64,000 nt of DNA from Podospora pseudocomata (GCF_035222375.1 NW_026946366.1:620001-684000), one strand, 5' to 3'. Shown: positions 23,859 through 37,070, counted from the stretch's first letter. Made by a program: numbers and translations. Notes: generated by a model from the sequence alone, not told the origin.

Positions 23859-26107
23859 ATGGCATCCTCATCCACCCCAAGCTCAACCACTTCGGCCCCC
23901 CTATCGAACCCCTCCGTCGCGCCGCCACCCTCGAACAAGCCCACGCGCATTCTTGCCTGCGTTCTATGCCAACACCGAAAGATCAAATGCGATAGAAATT
24001 TTCCATGCTCCAACTGCACCAAGGCCAATGTCAAGTGTACACCATCCACTCCCGCCCCTGCGCGCAAGCGAAGACGACCAAACCAGGACCTCCAGGAGAG
24101 GCTGGCTCGCTGTGAAGAGTTGCTCAAAGAGTATGCGACCGAGAAGCCCGAGGGCAGTGTGACGACGCCAAGAGCATTGCAACAGCCCGCCTTCGATGAG
24201 AGCTATCTCAAATGGCAGCCAGCCGGCCAGCTGGTTAGGGATGAAGGGAGCATGCGGTTCATAGACAACCCAATGCTGAGCTCTGTTTATGATGAGGTGG
24301 GTTGTTCTTGTCGCCTGTGTATCGCAGTGGAAGAAACATGCACTCACATAGGATGCGTCCCATACAGCTTCGAGCAATGAGGCAAATAGTCGACTCGGAT
24401 GACCACGATGATAGCACGTCTGATACTGCGCCTGATGAGAACTCAGATCTCCTCCTTGGCGATGGTTCCCCCAACATTAAAATCGAGACACTCTGGCCAG
24501 ATGCCGCCCATGTGATACGTCTGTGGCAGATATATCTGGACAGGGTCAACCCACTGACAAAGATTATACACGTCCCGACTTTGCAACCGTACTTGGCCGA
24601 GGCGGTCGGCGGGTCGCAGTCATTGCCGAAGAATGTCGAAGCGCTCCTCTTCTCTATTTTTCTCATGGCTGTTGTCGCGCTAGACGCAGATGAATGTCAG
24701 AATCTGCTGGGTTACTCGAGAGAGGAAGCGCTTCAAAGGTTCTCGTCGGGTGTGCGGTTGGCCTTGCTCAGGCTGGGCTTCCTTAAGACCCACGATTTGA
24801 CCATTTTGCAGGCCCTTGTGATCTACCTGGTATGTCCATCAGCATCGTCTTGAAGACGCTCCGGCTGCTAACACGGCGCACAGATCTCTTTACAAGGTCG
24901 ATACAATCGCCATGCCGCGTGGATTCTCAACGGCGTAGTTATTCGTATCGCCCAAAAAATGGGAATGCATCGTGATGGCGAAACTCTTGGTCTCCCCCCA
25001 TTCGAGTCTGAAATGCGCCGTCGGTTATGGTGGCAGATCATCATGGTCGATTCCAAATATGCCATCTTCTCCGGCCTCAGCCATTCGCTCCTTCCACGAA
25101 ACTGGGACACAAAACCGCCCAAGAACCTCAACGACGCCGACATCTTCCCATCAGCGACAGAGCCATTCCAGGACCGCGAAGGGCCAACAGAGATGATTTT
25201 CTGCTTACTTATATACGCCTTTGCTAAATTTTTGGTGGAAACTCCGGGCTTCGATACCATGTTCTTGCTAACCTCACAAAGCGACTTTGTATCCGAACGT
25301 GATGGAGGAGGCCCTCCTGAACAAGAAATGATCGAGTACCGGCGGACGGTAGAAACCTTGGGCAACAACCTCCTCAGCATTCTCGACAAGTATTGCGATC
25401 CTCTCGCCGGCCCAGTTCACCAAATGGCCGTCAACATGCGGACGCACATCATCGATAAGATCATGGAACTCATCACCCCAGCCAAACACCAGCCAGAATG
25501 GGGCGGAGAGGTCCGCACACTCAAAGACAACACCTTCAAAATCGCCATCGGCACATTAGAGCACAACGAAGCAAACTACATCTCCACCAAGGACAAAGGC
25601 TTTATGTGGTTTTCCCTCGCACATTTCCAGATCGATATCTTCATGTACATGGCCGGCCAACTCTGCCACCGCACAGAAGGTGTACTAGTCGAACGGGCTT
25701 GGAGACAGGTTGAGGTGGTTTACACGTTCCACCCCGAGCTTTTCGACACCAACAACAAACTCCATGCCGCGCTTGCAGTGTTTATCTTGAAGGCGTGGAG
25801 GAAGAGAGAAGAAACACTCACGCAAAGGACAGGCCACAGGCCAGAGACACCGTTCTACGTGGACAGGCTAAGGACATCGATGCCAAACGATGACTACAAA
25901 TCGGAGCCTACACCACCAGATCCTTACACACCGGCGGCTTTGGCAGTAGGGGCACACACAGGCATCCCGGACAACAATCTGGACTCATTCCTGGGGTACC
26001 TGGATGCTAGCGCATTGGACTGGGATATGTTTGGGAACCAGGTAAATGGCGGGGCAGGAGGCTCATCTTTTGGCGCTTTTGGGATGGGCCCCCAGGTAGA
26101 ATGGTGA
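23859..26107 (+). CDS. Zn2Cys6 fungal-type transcription factor
   Basis: Three exons, 23859-24296, 24368-24829 and 24884-26107, giving 707 residues. The ATG in GTCGCCATGGCA is the best start. CVLCQHRKIKCDRNFPC followed by SNCTKANVKC is a canonical zinc cluster (about residues 35-61), with basic KRRRPNQDL and a short coiled coil after it. The middle has the Fungal_trans pattern: VIRLWQIYLDRVNPLTKIIH, then QGRYNRHAAWILNG, MGMHRDGE and RRRLWWQIIMVDSKYA. Choosing the 24367 acceptor (CATACAG) keeps the frame as SSVYDE|LRAMRQIVDS; the nearer CACATAG would shift it. The C-terminus is Pro/Gly-rich. Its target genes cannot be read; the nearest candidates are LYS4, divergent, and the LPMO, convergent on the far side. 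Confidence 0.93.
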
Positions 26108-28061
26108 TCTTTTTTCTTGGGATACAAGGATGGAGCTCGCGGGGAATATTTCTGGTGGATAAGACAAAGGAATCTTTTTGGTTTAGCTGTCTTTTTACCT
26201 TGGATATATGGCGGAATTTTACATATACATGGCTTATTATCTCCAAGACCGGGGGAAAGCATAGGGGAAAGTTGGGAGGCGGTCTAGATACCTTTTTATT
26301 TGTTTTGCTTGTTGATCATGCTGGCAATGTTGATACCTTTGTTGGTATCATTGGGCTTTTGTTTCCATACTGGTCCATGATTTGTGTGTAAAAACTCTAC
26401 TCTTACGACTTTGACGATATTTCATTTTATTGGGGTTTTTTTTTGTGTGGGACATGGGATGGGCAGCATGGTGGGTTAGTGTGAAGTTAGCGGGAGGGCT
26501 GAATCACATTTTGAAGTACTTTTCAGTGATCCTGTCGTTTGCTTTTGTGTACACATGAAATGTTGGGTCACTGTATAGGATCACCCAGATGCAACACTAT
26601 TCTTACAACCCCCCCCACCCCCAAAACAACAGTGAAAAGGGAACTCAGCTGCCACTCTGGATCACCATCTGCTGCAGGCGCTGTATTCTTTGGGAAGTCT
26701 GCCTTATTTTGACATGTCATCAGAAGCGGAAGTAACTCCGACTACTCCCGGGTCGGGCTTCGGATATGCTGGACAGAAGATGGAGGGCTTTGCTGACCGC
26801 ATGCCTACTCTCCCGCCAGCCAACCTGTAAGAAGGGGTCCTGCCGGATGTGGTTCAACCAACTTGGCTGCCCACTCCCACCGCTCTGGCTGACACAACGA
26901 AGCTCAACAATGCAACTTTACCGGACCCTTAACGTGGTGGAGGGTATTTTAACGCTGGGATGGATGGGGCGAAGCTACCTATCAAGTTCACCTTACAGAT
27001 GACAGGTAACTGCATCATGCCAGGATCTTCTCCCCCCACCCGCACATGTTGTTCAGTCACGGGGGTCGGTCGATATCGGCTTGACCGGGGCCTATTAACG
27101 AACAAGGAAGCAAGACCTTCCACTTGGGATGATGAGGGCCCTGAAGAAAATATCGGTAGTCCTGACAAGAGAGCCCATAGACCACTGAGTATAGTAGGAC
27201 GGCTTTGGATATATATTACAGGATCGCCGAGAAGCCTCAGGGGACTAACAGAGGGGTCTGTTGACCATCTTTTGGGCCTCTGGATGCTTTCATCACTGTC
27301 TCTGCTTTTCTGTGCACGGCCGGACGGTGTAAAGCAGCGAATTTGAGCTTCGCAGGGACGATGGTTGACTTGTGTAACCTTCCCCGATAGATGACCTGCA
27401 TGTTGGGGATGTTGGTAGGTACCCAGGGAGGCGGGGGACTCAGCCCTATTGATGTTATCATCTATCTTAATGGGCGGAAGGGAAGGAGATGTTCCTGTAC
27501 CGCTAGTATACCTTTTCACTTGAACGGGATTCGGGCAGATCTTGGGTCATTGTTCGGGTATTTTGTTCTCGTAAAGATAGATTCGTAAGCCTCCTCGCCT
27601 GCAGGGTGTGGCTGTAGTCATTCAGAGTCCACAAAGTACCTGGCATGCCTGTCTCATCTTTACCTATCTAACAACCCTCGTCTCTCCAGGACTTTGGATG
27701 ACTAAGGGGAAAAAAGCATATACTTCCGCCGCCAGAGGAGAATTTAAAACTTTTGACAATAGCAGCAATGTACAATTCACAAATCACAACAACCAATCCC
27801 TTTGTAAGTAGGTTTATAAACACATTTCCATTCTTTCCCGGAATAAGGTAGAGCCAAAACTCAAAAACAAAAAGTATATACAACTGAATCCTCCTCAAAT
27901 CCCATCCCATCCAAACTGATGCTGATGATTTATCCCCCCCCCCCCTCCCTCCCAAAACGCAATGCTATGCTATGCCATGCAAAAAAAGAAAAAAAACCCT
28001 TCTTTTCCTCCCAAATTTTTCTTACATCTCCCCCCTTCCAAGAATTCTCAAAGAGAGAAAC
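26108..28061. other. Convergent intergenic region, Zn2Cys6 factor / LPMO
   Basis: No gene seen. It begins with the factor's 3' UTR and ends with that of the LPMO. A C homopolymer lies at 27934-27945. Frames near 26960-27346 lack any recognisable pattern. Confidence 0.55.
27934..27945. repeat. C12 homopolymer
   Basis: An uninterrupted run of C about 115 bases beyond the LPMO stop codon, probably in or near its 3' UTR. Confidence 0.8.
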
Positions 28062-29117
28062 TTAGATGCACTGGCTGTAGTAAGGGTTGAGAACAGTGCA
28101 AGTAGAGCCGGAAGCGCAGACGGTAGGGCCAGTCCAGCCGTTGCCACCGCACTGTCCCCACTTGGGAGCAACACCAGCACCGCCGGTAGGAGCGGGAGCG
28201 GCAGAGGTGGCAGGGGCGGAGGTGACAGTGACGAGGGTAGTGGTGGGGGGCTGGACGACAGGGGCGGAGGAGGTGGTGACGACGGGGCCGGCGGTGGGGG
28301 TGACGACGGGAGCGCCGGGGAGGGTGGCAGAGGCGGTGCGGGTGGCGGTGGACTTGCTCTGGGGGATGGAGCTGACGGCGCCAGCGATGAGGGCAGGGCC
28401 GGGGACGGGGTAGTTGGGGCTGGCGACGTAGGGGTTGAACAGGATACCGGCGTCGTTGGCGCGGTAGAGGGAGGTGCCGGCGACACCGGCGGGGGAGTTG
28501 TTGCCGTTACCGACGATGCGGAGGTTCAGGCACTGGGGATAGGCCTGGGCGCCGTTGGGGGAAGAGCCGCCGTGGAGGGCGATGATCTCGTGGCGGAGGA
28601 CGTAGTTGCCGGCCTTGAGGTCGGCGGGGATCTGGACGAGCCAGCTGTTGCCGTTGGCACGGAGGTCGTCGGCGGCCCACGTGCGGGTGTTGGGGTTGTA
28701 GCCGGCACCGCCGATCTTGAACCAGCGGAGGGAGGTCTTGTCGACGGTCTCGCAGGGGCCGTTGCAGTTGGCGAGGTAGTCGATGACGGGGCCGATGTGG
28801 GACTCGGGCCACTCGGGGGTCCAGACGATGGAGATCTTGTCACCGGCGTTGACAGTGGCAGAGCCGCCACCAGGAGCAGCAGACTTGTGGCAGATGATGT
28901 CAGTGGTGCCGAAGTTGTTGGGCTCGACGAAGCCGTTGTCCTGCTGAAGAGCAGACCAGCCGATCACGGTAGGGGGGTTGGGCTGGTAGAAGTGGGTTGT
29001 CGGGTCATAGTTCTGGTAGTAGACACCGTTCACGATGATGTGGGAGACGTGGCCGTGGGCGGCAACGAGGGCAGCACCCGAGAGGGCGGCGAGAAGGGTA
29101 GCGGCCTTGTTAGACAT
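28062..29117 (-). CDS. AA9 lytic polysaccharide monooxygenase with CBM1
   Basis: One exon, 351 residues. A 20-residue signal peptide ([20 protein letters not shown]) ends before the His that becomes mature residue 1, the first half of the copper histidine brace. The second brace histidine lies in [11 protein letters not shown] (mature His87). [10 protein letters not shown] and [10 protein letters not shown] supply the conserved histidine, glutamine and axial tyrosine region. After a Ser/Thr/Ala/Pro-rich linker, [16 protein letters not shown] and the closing NPYYSQCI form a CBM1 cellulose-binding module. The enzyme is secreted and oxidatively cleaves cellulose; C1 or C4 preference cannot be settled from sequence alone. 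The third codon position is strongly G/C-biased, typical of highly expressed fungal cellulases. A TATA box lies upstream at 29250-29255. Confidence 0.97.
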   Translation of the reverse strand: MSNKAATLLAALSGAALVAAHGHVSHIIVNGVYYQNYDPTTHFYQPNPPTVIGWSALQQDNGFVEPNNFGTTDIICHKSAAPGGGSATVNAGDKISIVWTPEWPESHIGPVIDYLANCNGPCETVDKTSLRWFKIGGAGYNPNTRTWAADDLRANGNSWLVQIPADLKAGNYVLRHEIIALHGGSSPNGAQAYPQCLNLRIVGNGNNSPAGVAGTSLYRANDAGILFNPYVASPNYPVPGPALIAGAVSSIPQSKSTATRTASATLPGAPVVTPTAGPVVTTSSAPVVQPPTTTLVTVTSAPATSAAPAPTGGAGVAPKWGQCGGNGWTGPTVCASGSTCTVLNPYYSQCI

Positions 29118-32100
29118 GGTGAAGAGATGTGTGTGCTGAGTCTCACTCTGAAATGAATAGGTGAGGATGTTTGACCGTGGGCTGGTGATGGCTGGGAGTG
29201 CTGATCGACGGATGAAGAACCAGAACCAAGGGTGACAGCAACGGCGATCTTTATACTCGATGGCTTTGGGCATCTTGGTCCATGTTACCGCAGCATTCAC
29301 GACATATCACGTCCAGTGAGGTGGACCAAAGGCGTTCTGGGTGTTCATGGAGGAGGTCTGGGCGCGGTGCTAGCGGAGCATGAAGGAGGGGATCCCGGGG
29401 CCGAATCGATCATCGGCAATGATGTTGAATGACAAGGGGCGACCAACCAAGGGCAGTGTGGGGTAGGCGAGGCCGTGGTGATGGAGGCTCAAGGCACCAT
29501 GCACCCCAACCTGGGGAGCATGCGGTCAGGTAGCGAGCTTCCCAAGAGTCTGGTCCAATTTGGGGTGCCCTGTTTGCACATGTTGGCGCCACCAAAATGG
29601 GGGAGACGGCGGCAGGGAGGCCGGTGACAAGACAAAGCTGCTTGGAATCCGAGGTCGACTGAAGGAGATATCGGACTGCCTTCCCGTCTTGGAGCCCGGG
29701 GAAGAGAGCCTCAAGAGGGATCAAGAAACGATGTGATTGGCGAAGGCTGACAAGAGCTCGATGCTGGTTCCCGGCAGACAGTTCAACGCTCTGAGGCACC
29801 AAACCGGATTAGGATTACTTGGATCGTGGAGAGGCTCTTCCGTGCCGTCTTGGGAAAGATGAGCGATCCAGGGGAACAGGGGGGTGGTCCCCACTTGGTT
29901 TGTGGGGAAAATGTAACGGCGTTTCAACTTAGCGCGCCGTAGGGAGGTGGTGTTGGACGGTCATGGACGGATGAATTCGGTGACATCCGAGAGGCGTAGA
30001 GTTGCAGTCTGAATTCAGGCAAAAAGTTGGCAAGTCTGGCAGTGGAGCGGATAATCCAGGTCGACACAAGCGACCTCGCCAGAGACAGGTCGGGGCTGCC
30101 CTCAGCCTGCGCTGAACCCGACTCCAAGGTTCTCGCAATATCGAGGTCGCTTTAGTTCGACGGGCTCAATACCGAGTCGCAGCACGGGAACGGGAGAGCT
30201 CGTGGTTGACAGTTTCGGCTAAAGAGTAGCGCTCCCAGCAGACAACGTGGTGGACGGCATTTTGCATTGACGGCGTGGGGAAGGCAATGGGAAAAGTATA
30301 AGATGGCCTGCTTCCAACCAAATTGGAGGACGAACAAGGCGAAACAGCTTCCCCCAACTTCTGCGGTTCGCATGGAGATCGTCGCCGATAGTGCCTGCCG
30401 CCACTGTTCTCGGCCGCTTAAACGCTTTAGCCAAGACTTCGTCTGAAAAAGGGGGCAAGAAGGCTTCACTCTGGTAGTGCATAACGCCATCATCTGTTCC
30501 AGCTTAACTTGCACTTGGCTTGCAAAGGCTCAAGCTTCACATCTCGCGAGAGGCTCGGCAGCAGGAATTTCAGATCAGATGGCCAAGTTCACGCGCGGCT
30601 TCCCGGCGCGGGCTCCTCCACGACCGCCACCGTCCCGTCACTCCGATGCTACTATCCACCACAGAGGCCCACATCGACTACAACGATTCTCCTCTATTGT
30701 CTCGAATCTTCTAGTTTTTGATTTTTCTTGTCCTTCTGACAGTCTCTTTCTTTTCAAGATTTTCATTCATGTCGATGTTGTTGTTGACTATGGCGATGAT
30801 GTTGATATGATGCCCCTCACTGTGGGCGACTTGAGAAGTTGGAAGGGCCGGCCCTGAGGTTCATGTGTGACTCTGAGTTTTGAAAGAATTCCCATTTTGA
30901 GAGCTGTGGAATCGCGCCATGTTTGCCCGAGCAGCACACCCTCTCGGACGCAGGTTTACCCACCACTGCCCCGTTTTCGGCTTCGTTGTCCAAAACAAGA
31001 CTGACCATCATCTCTAGCTTGCAAGTAAAACATCCGACAGCGCTTCATGGAGCGTTGTATATGTGCGCGTTCAAGTGGAGAGACATAATTATCATTGGTG
31101 GAATGCGTGCCCGGTGTGAAATGCATGCTGGTGGTGATGATGCTCCTCCTATCGCGAGAGAGAAACTGAGCTGCAATGAGAAACCAACATCACCCTGTCT
31201 TGAAGCTAATTCAGCTAGCACCCGACTAACTCGAAAAACTGCGGTGTTATCTCTTCCTAGGCTGGTTTTCTTGTTGGGGATTTCAAGAATAGAATATCAA
31301 GCATTGTGAGGTTGAGGTCCTCAGTTTTCGAATTCAAACACCTCGCTGCCTCCCTGTCTTTCTCGTGACACCAGCCACATCATCAAAACCAAAATCGTAG
31401 GTCAGGCGCCGGCATCGGTCAAACACATCACCATGACAATGTCCAAGATCTCATTGATATCGAATGCAAGGAACCGCCCAGCAAGACCTGTTCACGTATC
31501 TTTGCTGGAAAGCAGGCCTAAAACGCAAAATGGGCCATAATCGACCAAGAGACTCGTCCCAACATTGTATTTCGTCTGGGAGCAAGCGACCGTAGTTGGG
31601 GTCGAGAGCCGCTGCTTTAGCTTAATAGGGGTCTTTTCAAAGGTGGGCGAGCAAGCGACGGGAGTAGAGAAACAAGTTGCGAGAAGAGAATCTTCAAGGA
31701 CACTTTCCACAATTGTCTGTGGGGGGCGTTTGGCAGCGTGCCATTATCACCGGGGTCTGATGGCCGGAATTGGAAGAATGTCACCAGACCTATGGAAGAC
31801 GGTGAGAGAGGGGACGTCTTGGACACAGGGATGGGCGGCCGCCGTTCTCACAGAAAGTAACCATGTATGTCTGCAAGAATGATTAACAGGCATTAAAATT
31901 ACTAACAAGCCTTCCAAATAGCCAGTATATCTTCTTGCAAATGAATCACCGGGTCTCTAGACGTAGTTGTAGAGCAGCAATACCTCAAACCTCCGACTGT
32001 TTCTCCCCTGTCGGTTGACAGAGCATGCAGCCTTTCCAAAGAATATTGGCGCCGGAGGGTCGGCTTCTGGAGCAACATAAGCAACCTCGAAGCTACGCCA

Positions 32101-32452
32101 TCGTACTTGTCACGCTCAGGAGTCTGGCTGCAGGCTAGGACAGTACCCTGACAGAAGTATAATGGTGACGACAGAATGCATTTGGTAGAATCAATGCTAA
32201 TCTCATCAACATACCGACCCAGAAGCCCCAGTCCCAGCAAAAACACCATCCCAACTCCAAACGCCCTACCAAAGTGTGTACAATATGTTCCCTCAAATCG
32301 CATCATGGTGTCCAACTGGCCCAAGGTCTTGGCACAGATCCGTGCCGCATCCCCAGGCTCGGGCCTCGAATCAGAACCGGTCGCTTCATCCGCACCCTTG
32401 CTGCCAACGGTCGATCCCGCCCCCACCATGCCGGCAATCTCGACTCCACAAC
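29118..32452. other. Long gene-free region upstream of the LPMO
   Basis: No gene seen in 3.3 kb. Its left part is the LPMO promoter: a TATA box, then CTGGGG/GTGGGG motifs of the CreA type near 29458 and 29513, and one GGCTAA (XlnR/Xyr1-type core) at 30217-30222. Such short motifs arise easily by chance. Minus-strand frame 31902-32540 overlaps the GT32 3' end and resembles nothing. Confidence 0.5.
29250..29255 (-). promoter_or_regulatory. TATA box of the LPMO gene
   Basis: TATAAA on the minus strand (within GTATAAAG), about 135 bases upstream of the LPMO ATG, a normal distance for a strongly regulated fungal gene. Confidence 0.6.
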
Positions 32453-33598
32453 TCAAACAGAGCTCCCGACGACATTCCTGTTCTTCAGTCTCGTATATCC
32501 AGCTCTGTTGTATCTCCTCAAACATCTCGAGCCTCCCCAAAACACCACCGCTGCTAACCCCACGAGGGACGCAAACAGCAAGAACAGATGCTTACCAATA
32601 GCCAAGAACATCTTGTTATCCCAGTTCACCCAAGTCCCACCTCTTTCCTGGGTAAAAAAGATCCACTCGTCCGCCTCCGGCCTGTCGTCCATGATCAACC
32701 GGTAACCTCTGTGTTCCATCTCGGGATCTGCCCCAGGCTTCGGCAGCAACGAGTGGTACTTTTCCCACACAGCCGTTTCGAACCACTGCCCACTCGCAAA
32801 ACTGATGGTGATGTAAGGAAAGAGATAATTCCAGTCGTACTCCATCAGTGACATTGTAACGAGGTTCCAGAACGGGTGGCGAGGCTTCGACGCAAGGATG
32901 TTGTTCGAGAGAGCTCCGCGGCCGCCGTCGGTGATCCAAAACGGATAGTATAGTAGAGGTGTCAAGTCCGTTTTGCAGCCCTGTTGCAGAATATTATAAG
33001 TATCTTGTCCAATTGAAGGATGGGGAAAACCACTGACATTGTCCAGATCCATGTATATTCCCCCATGATGATACAGCAAAAAGTACCTCACGGCATCCAC
33101 CCTCTGCACCTTGTACCGATACCCATCATACGTCCTCAAAAACCAAGGGTATTCCCTTTCGATAAATTCTCTCGAGGTTCGTTCGGTCCACAACTATCAT
33201 CACCACCCAAAGTCAGCATTCCCATCCCCGTCATTTGCACAACCCCCACCTGTACCACCACACAAACCTACCTTAAACTCCCACCCCGGATTCCTCTCCA
33301 CACAGCCTCCCCTAACCCCCTCCCAATCCCCCGGCAAACTATCATTCCCCGGTTCCTTCCAATTGTGAAAAACCTGATGCACAATCTTTGGAATATGCTG
33401 AACCCTCTTCCCTCCCCCTCCCAACAACCCATGTCCATCCTGGTTATACGCCTCAAGCGCATCCGCCTGCCGTAGCTGAATCCCGGCATGCTGGAAAAAG
33501 AGGCCCACAAACGCCACCAACCGCGCGAGAATGTACCCCGTTCCAGCCAACAACACCACCGCCCAAAGGATGACGGATATCTTGATCGAGATTCGCAT
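32453..33598 (-). CDS. SUR1: GT32 inositol phosphorylceramide mannosyltransferase
   Basis: Two exons, 33272-33598 and 32453-33193 (GTAGGT..GATAG), giving 355 residues. A signal-anchor (ISVILWAVVLLAGTGYILAR) starts the protein. IPKIVHQVFHNW and VDAVRYFLLYHHGGIYMDLD follow, the latter with the DXD metal/sugar-nucleotide site, and a C-terminal membrane segment (LFLLFASLVGLAAVVFWGG) comes before a basic tail. This two-anchor layout and length fit the Sur1/Csh1 catalytic subunit, which adds mannose to inositol phosphorylceramide in the Golgi with Csg2. Other GT32 members such as Och1-like enzymes share the core, so the exact acceptor is inference; only one membrane segment would be expected for Och1. 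Confidence 0.85.
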
Positions 33599-34647
33599 CT
33601 TTTGTCTTTGCCCGTCCACTGTATTCGGTCGGTCGGCTGGCTCGTCGCCAGGGGGCAAAAAAGTAATATATGTAAGGATAGCAAGCAGCAAACAACAAAA
33701 GCAGATACCAACACGAAATCAATACGTCGCATCCAAAATGGCTCTCTCCGCATCAACAACAAAAACCAATGTTGCCAAAAGGAGAAAAAGGCAGAGAAAC
33801 AAAAAGTGATGTCAGTCCCAAAACTTTCCCAGGCAAACCCCCGCCCTAAATTTCCCGCCCAAAGTCCGACGTCAAAGTAAAAAGGGAGAGACAGAACCCC
33901 GAGCCCAGGCCAAGTTTAAAGTTCAGCCTCTCTCCCTTCCCGAGTTCCTACCGCTCCCGAGACATGCACCTCCCTTATTACCTACAAGGGAGGGCTGGAA
34001 GCACCCGGGATTCCGAACCCGAACTTCCAACACTTTCAAGGCAGGCACCCAGATCCACGAAAAAAAGCAAGACCGTTTGCGTGGTTTGCGGCTGTGTATT
34101 GCTCGCACCGCATGTGCCTTCCCCTCCCCTTCCACACACATGGGGGACACCGTTCGTGCAACCTGCACCACGCGCGCTTGCGCACTGTACGAGCAGCACA
34201 GCAGCACCCTTCGGCTGGCGCTGAATCACGATCGGCCCTGAGAATGACAAATGACAGACATGTGCCCGGGCTTGTCTTGGCATTAGCCCGGACAAAGAAT
34301 TGACAGGTTGCCGGTGACTGCTATTACAATTATTAGCTCTATGGTCATGCTCTAATGATGTTTGTCTATCCGAAAAGTTCCCCAAATCCCTCCGGTGGTA
34401 TAAGCCTCACTGAGCATCCTTCCCGTGTTGCTGTCTCAGTGTCTAATTTGACCATGTATAATCGCTGGCTGTGATGCCATCAGCCCCCGTCGCTGTACAC
34501 CAGTCAGCATAATCCAACTAACAGCGGCCAATGAGTCCAATCTCACCTTATCAATACAGCCTCAACTCAATATCGCTATGCCTAGCACTTGAGCTCAACT
34601 CCAATTCCAAATCCACTCTATGCTTTCGTAGTCTCTTCGTTTGGTGA
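33599..34647. other. 5' flank of the GT32 gene
   Basis: No gene seen. It lies between the GT32 start and the GT31-like stop, both on the minus strand. Confidence 0.5.
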
Positions 34648-36452
34648 TCAATCCCTCCTACTTTCATACCCATCAAACGTAGGACACTCCCTCTCCAGCT
34701 TCCTCACCCTTCTAATATTAAACCCCGACACCTTATCCTGCTCCTTCACTTCTTCCCCCACTATCATCCACGGACTGACATGACACCTCCCCGTGGATGA
34801 CTCCCACGTCCAAGCGATACACTTTTTGAAAGCCTTTTCCGTGCACTTCTCCATGCAATCCTGCGCCGACGCAACATTCTCATGCGTGTAAACAGCCTCA
34901 TCCACCGGCCCAACATAATCCCAGTCCAAAGTCCAAGCATCCACCTCTGACTCAAACGGCGGCGCAGACCGGAAAATAACACACACATCCGGCTCTGGCT
35001 TCCCCCAAGCCCAACCGGTCCCGGTACTAGCGCGAAACCGCCGGTTGTACTCCGCCAAGCACTCCCACTCACTCTTGACATCCCGCAGCACAATCCTCGA
35101 CATCCCCTCCCTCTGCTTCGGATCCTTGCTCGTCTTCTTCGTCATTTCAGGATCCCACCTCCAAGGAGCAGGCACCCCATAAATCTTCCACAAATCCAAC
35201 CAAAACACCGGCTCCGTCACATTCCTAAAATGCTCCCCAACGTCCCTCATCATCTCCGGCTGAGGCAACGTGTGAAAGCTCAAGATAGGAGAACACATCC
35301 TGTCCCCTCTGATTTTACTCCTCCTCGGCGGCTCCCCATTGAACAAATACGCATACCTCTCATCCAGATAAATTCCCACCCTAATCAGCGCCTTCGCCAA
35401 CAACCGATCCCCCCAAACCTCATCCAAACTCTCCAAATAACTCGTCTTGAGCGCCTTCGGATTCTCCTTCACCAACGCCCTCATCGCCGCCTGCGACAAG
35501 ATAACCGCCGACCCCCCATGCGCAAACCTCGCCCGAAAGTCACCAACGGCATTACCAAGATAGTGCTTCTCCTCCGGGTCAAAATGTCCCAAAAACCTCT
35601 TCACACTCGTCTCCACCAGAAAAGTATCATCATCCACCAGCAAATACCACTTCTTGTCCGGCCACCTCTGATACGCAAACTCCAGCCCAGGTATAAACTT
35701 CAACGCGTCCAACTCCCACCCAAACTCCTTTGACAAACCCCCCGCCAGCTCCTCATCCTTCGCCCCAACAGCAGCAGTCAACCTCTCATACTTCCCCACC
35801 CTCTTATGCCCCAACAAACCCCCCAAAATCGGATTCTCCAACCCTCTCTCCACCATATCATACACCTTGACCACCCTCCCCCCCCCATCACCCAAAACCA
35901 TCTCCCCCCCATAATCAGCAATCACAACCACCTCCCCCCACCCCCTAACACTCTCAAACCAAGCCGGAACCCTCCCCCGAGTCCCATACCCCGTCTTCAA
36001 CACAACCCCCACATCCCTCCCCCAATCAACCTCGTACTCTGGCCTCTCCCTCAAAACCCACTCCTCACTTGGCCTTCCCCTGGTCACCAGTCTCTTCCAG
36101 TTCCACCTCAACCCCAACCTCAGGGTGGAATCATACGGCAGCACCGCCGCCCCGAGCAAAAAGCAGACAATGACAAAAAGGGGAAAAGACAGCCAGTTTG
36201 ACTTGAGGAAGCGGATCGCTCTCCTCAGGGGCCTGGGGAGGAACCTCCTTGTTGATCGTCGACGACGGGGGGTCCACCCAGAGCCCTGGGCGATGTTGGC
36301 GTAGGGGTTGGCGGTTTGGGGATGGGGTTGTGGAGGATGTGATGGTGAGGGGATTGGGGGTTCTAAAAGAGGTGTGTTAGTCCACAAGATAAAAAGGGGA
36401 ATGGGGGGGACATACCACCGAATAGTCCACGGACAAAGTCAGACAGTGTCAT
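34648..36452 (-). CDS. GT31-like (Fringe-type) glycosyltransferase with PAN/Apple-like tail
   Basis: Two exons, 36416-36452 and 34648-36362; the join gives MTLSDFVRGLFG|EPPIPS and 583 residues. A Pro-rich, basic cytosolic stretch precedes one membrane anchor (WLSFPLFVIVCFLLGAAVL), a type II Golgi layout. The luminal part has the Fringe/GT31 pattern: GWELDALKFIPGLEFAYQRW, KKWYLLVDDDTFLV with the DDD metal site, and FAHGGSAVILS. The last 80 residues carry spaced cysteines (AQDCMEKCTEKAFKKCIAW, TGRCHVSP), fitting a PAN/Apple-like module. The acceptor sugar is unknown. Upstream regulation is not evident. Confidence 0.82.
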
Positions 36453-37070
36453 GGTGAAAATCTCCCCTCTCTCTGCTTGCGGCTGGTTGACTCGGAGACG
36501 AACACAAATCCAGTTGAATGAAGAAGCCTCTCATGAATAAAGCAATTAAACACTGTACTTTCATAGCCCCATACCCATCATAAGAAGAAACCTCAAATGA
36601 AAGAGATAAAAAAAACAACCCAAGCAAGCGGAAAGATAACAATCAACAAAGGTATGCTCAATGCCTTGCTTGCCTTGTCCAGCAGAGAAAAAAAGATTAA
36701 TGTTGGATGATGATGGTCAGTTCTCCCAAAAATAAAAGTGAGAGAGCTCAAGTTCAGGCAACGCGCATTGCGCCTTGGCACCGCTGAGCAGTCGCGACTT
36801 GGCTTTTGCTGCAGGGGTGGTGTTGGTTGAGTGCAGACGCTCGGACCATATCGCCAACCCCCCTTGAAGGAAGGAGCCCCTGAGACAACAATGGCAAGAG
36901 CAAACCTCTCGAACTTCAAATTATAAAAATTGCATGTGAGGATACAAGGCTCATGGCGGCTACTCCCTGAATTCAATGGATTTCTTCTATTCCCTACTTG
37001 ATTTTATTTTTGCCCACAATAGATCGACAGACCTTTGATCTCTAAACCTTATACCCCCTCCCTCTCATCC
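36453..37070. other. Spacer between GT31-like gene and FRS1
   Basis: No gene seen; upstream region of the GT31-like gene and 3' flank of FRS1. Confidence 0.5.

Noticed and set aside
27972-29156. 394-codon plus-strand frame rich in Gly/Asp/Val
   Set aside because: Exact antisense shadow of the G/C-biased LPMO gene; no family resemblance.
31902-32540. 212-codon minus-strand frame overlapping the GT32 3' end
   Set aside because: Overlaps GT32 coding sequence in another frame and shows no domain; GT32 already ends naturally after its membrane segment and basic tail.
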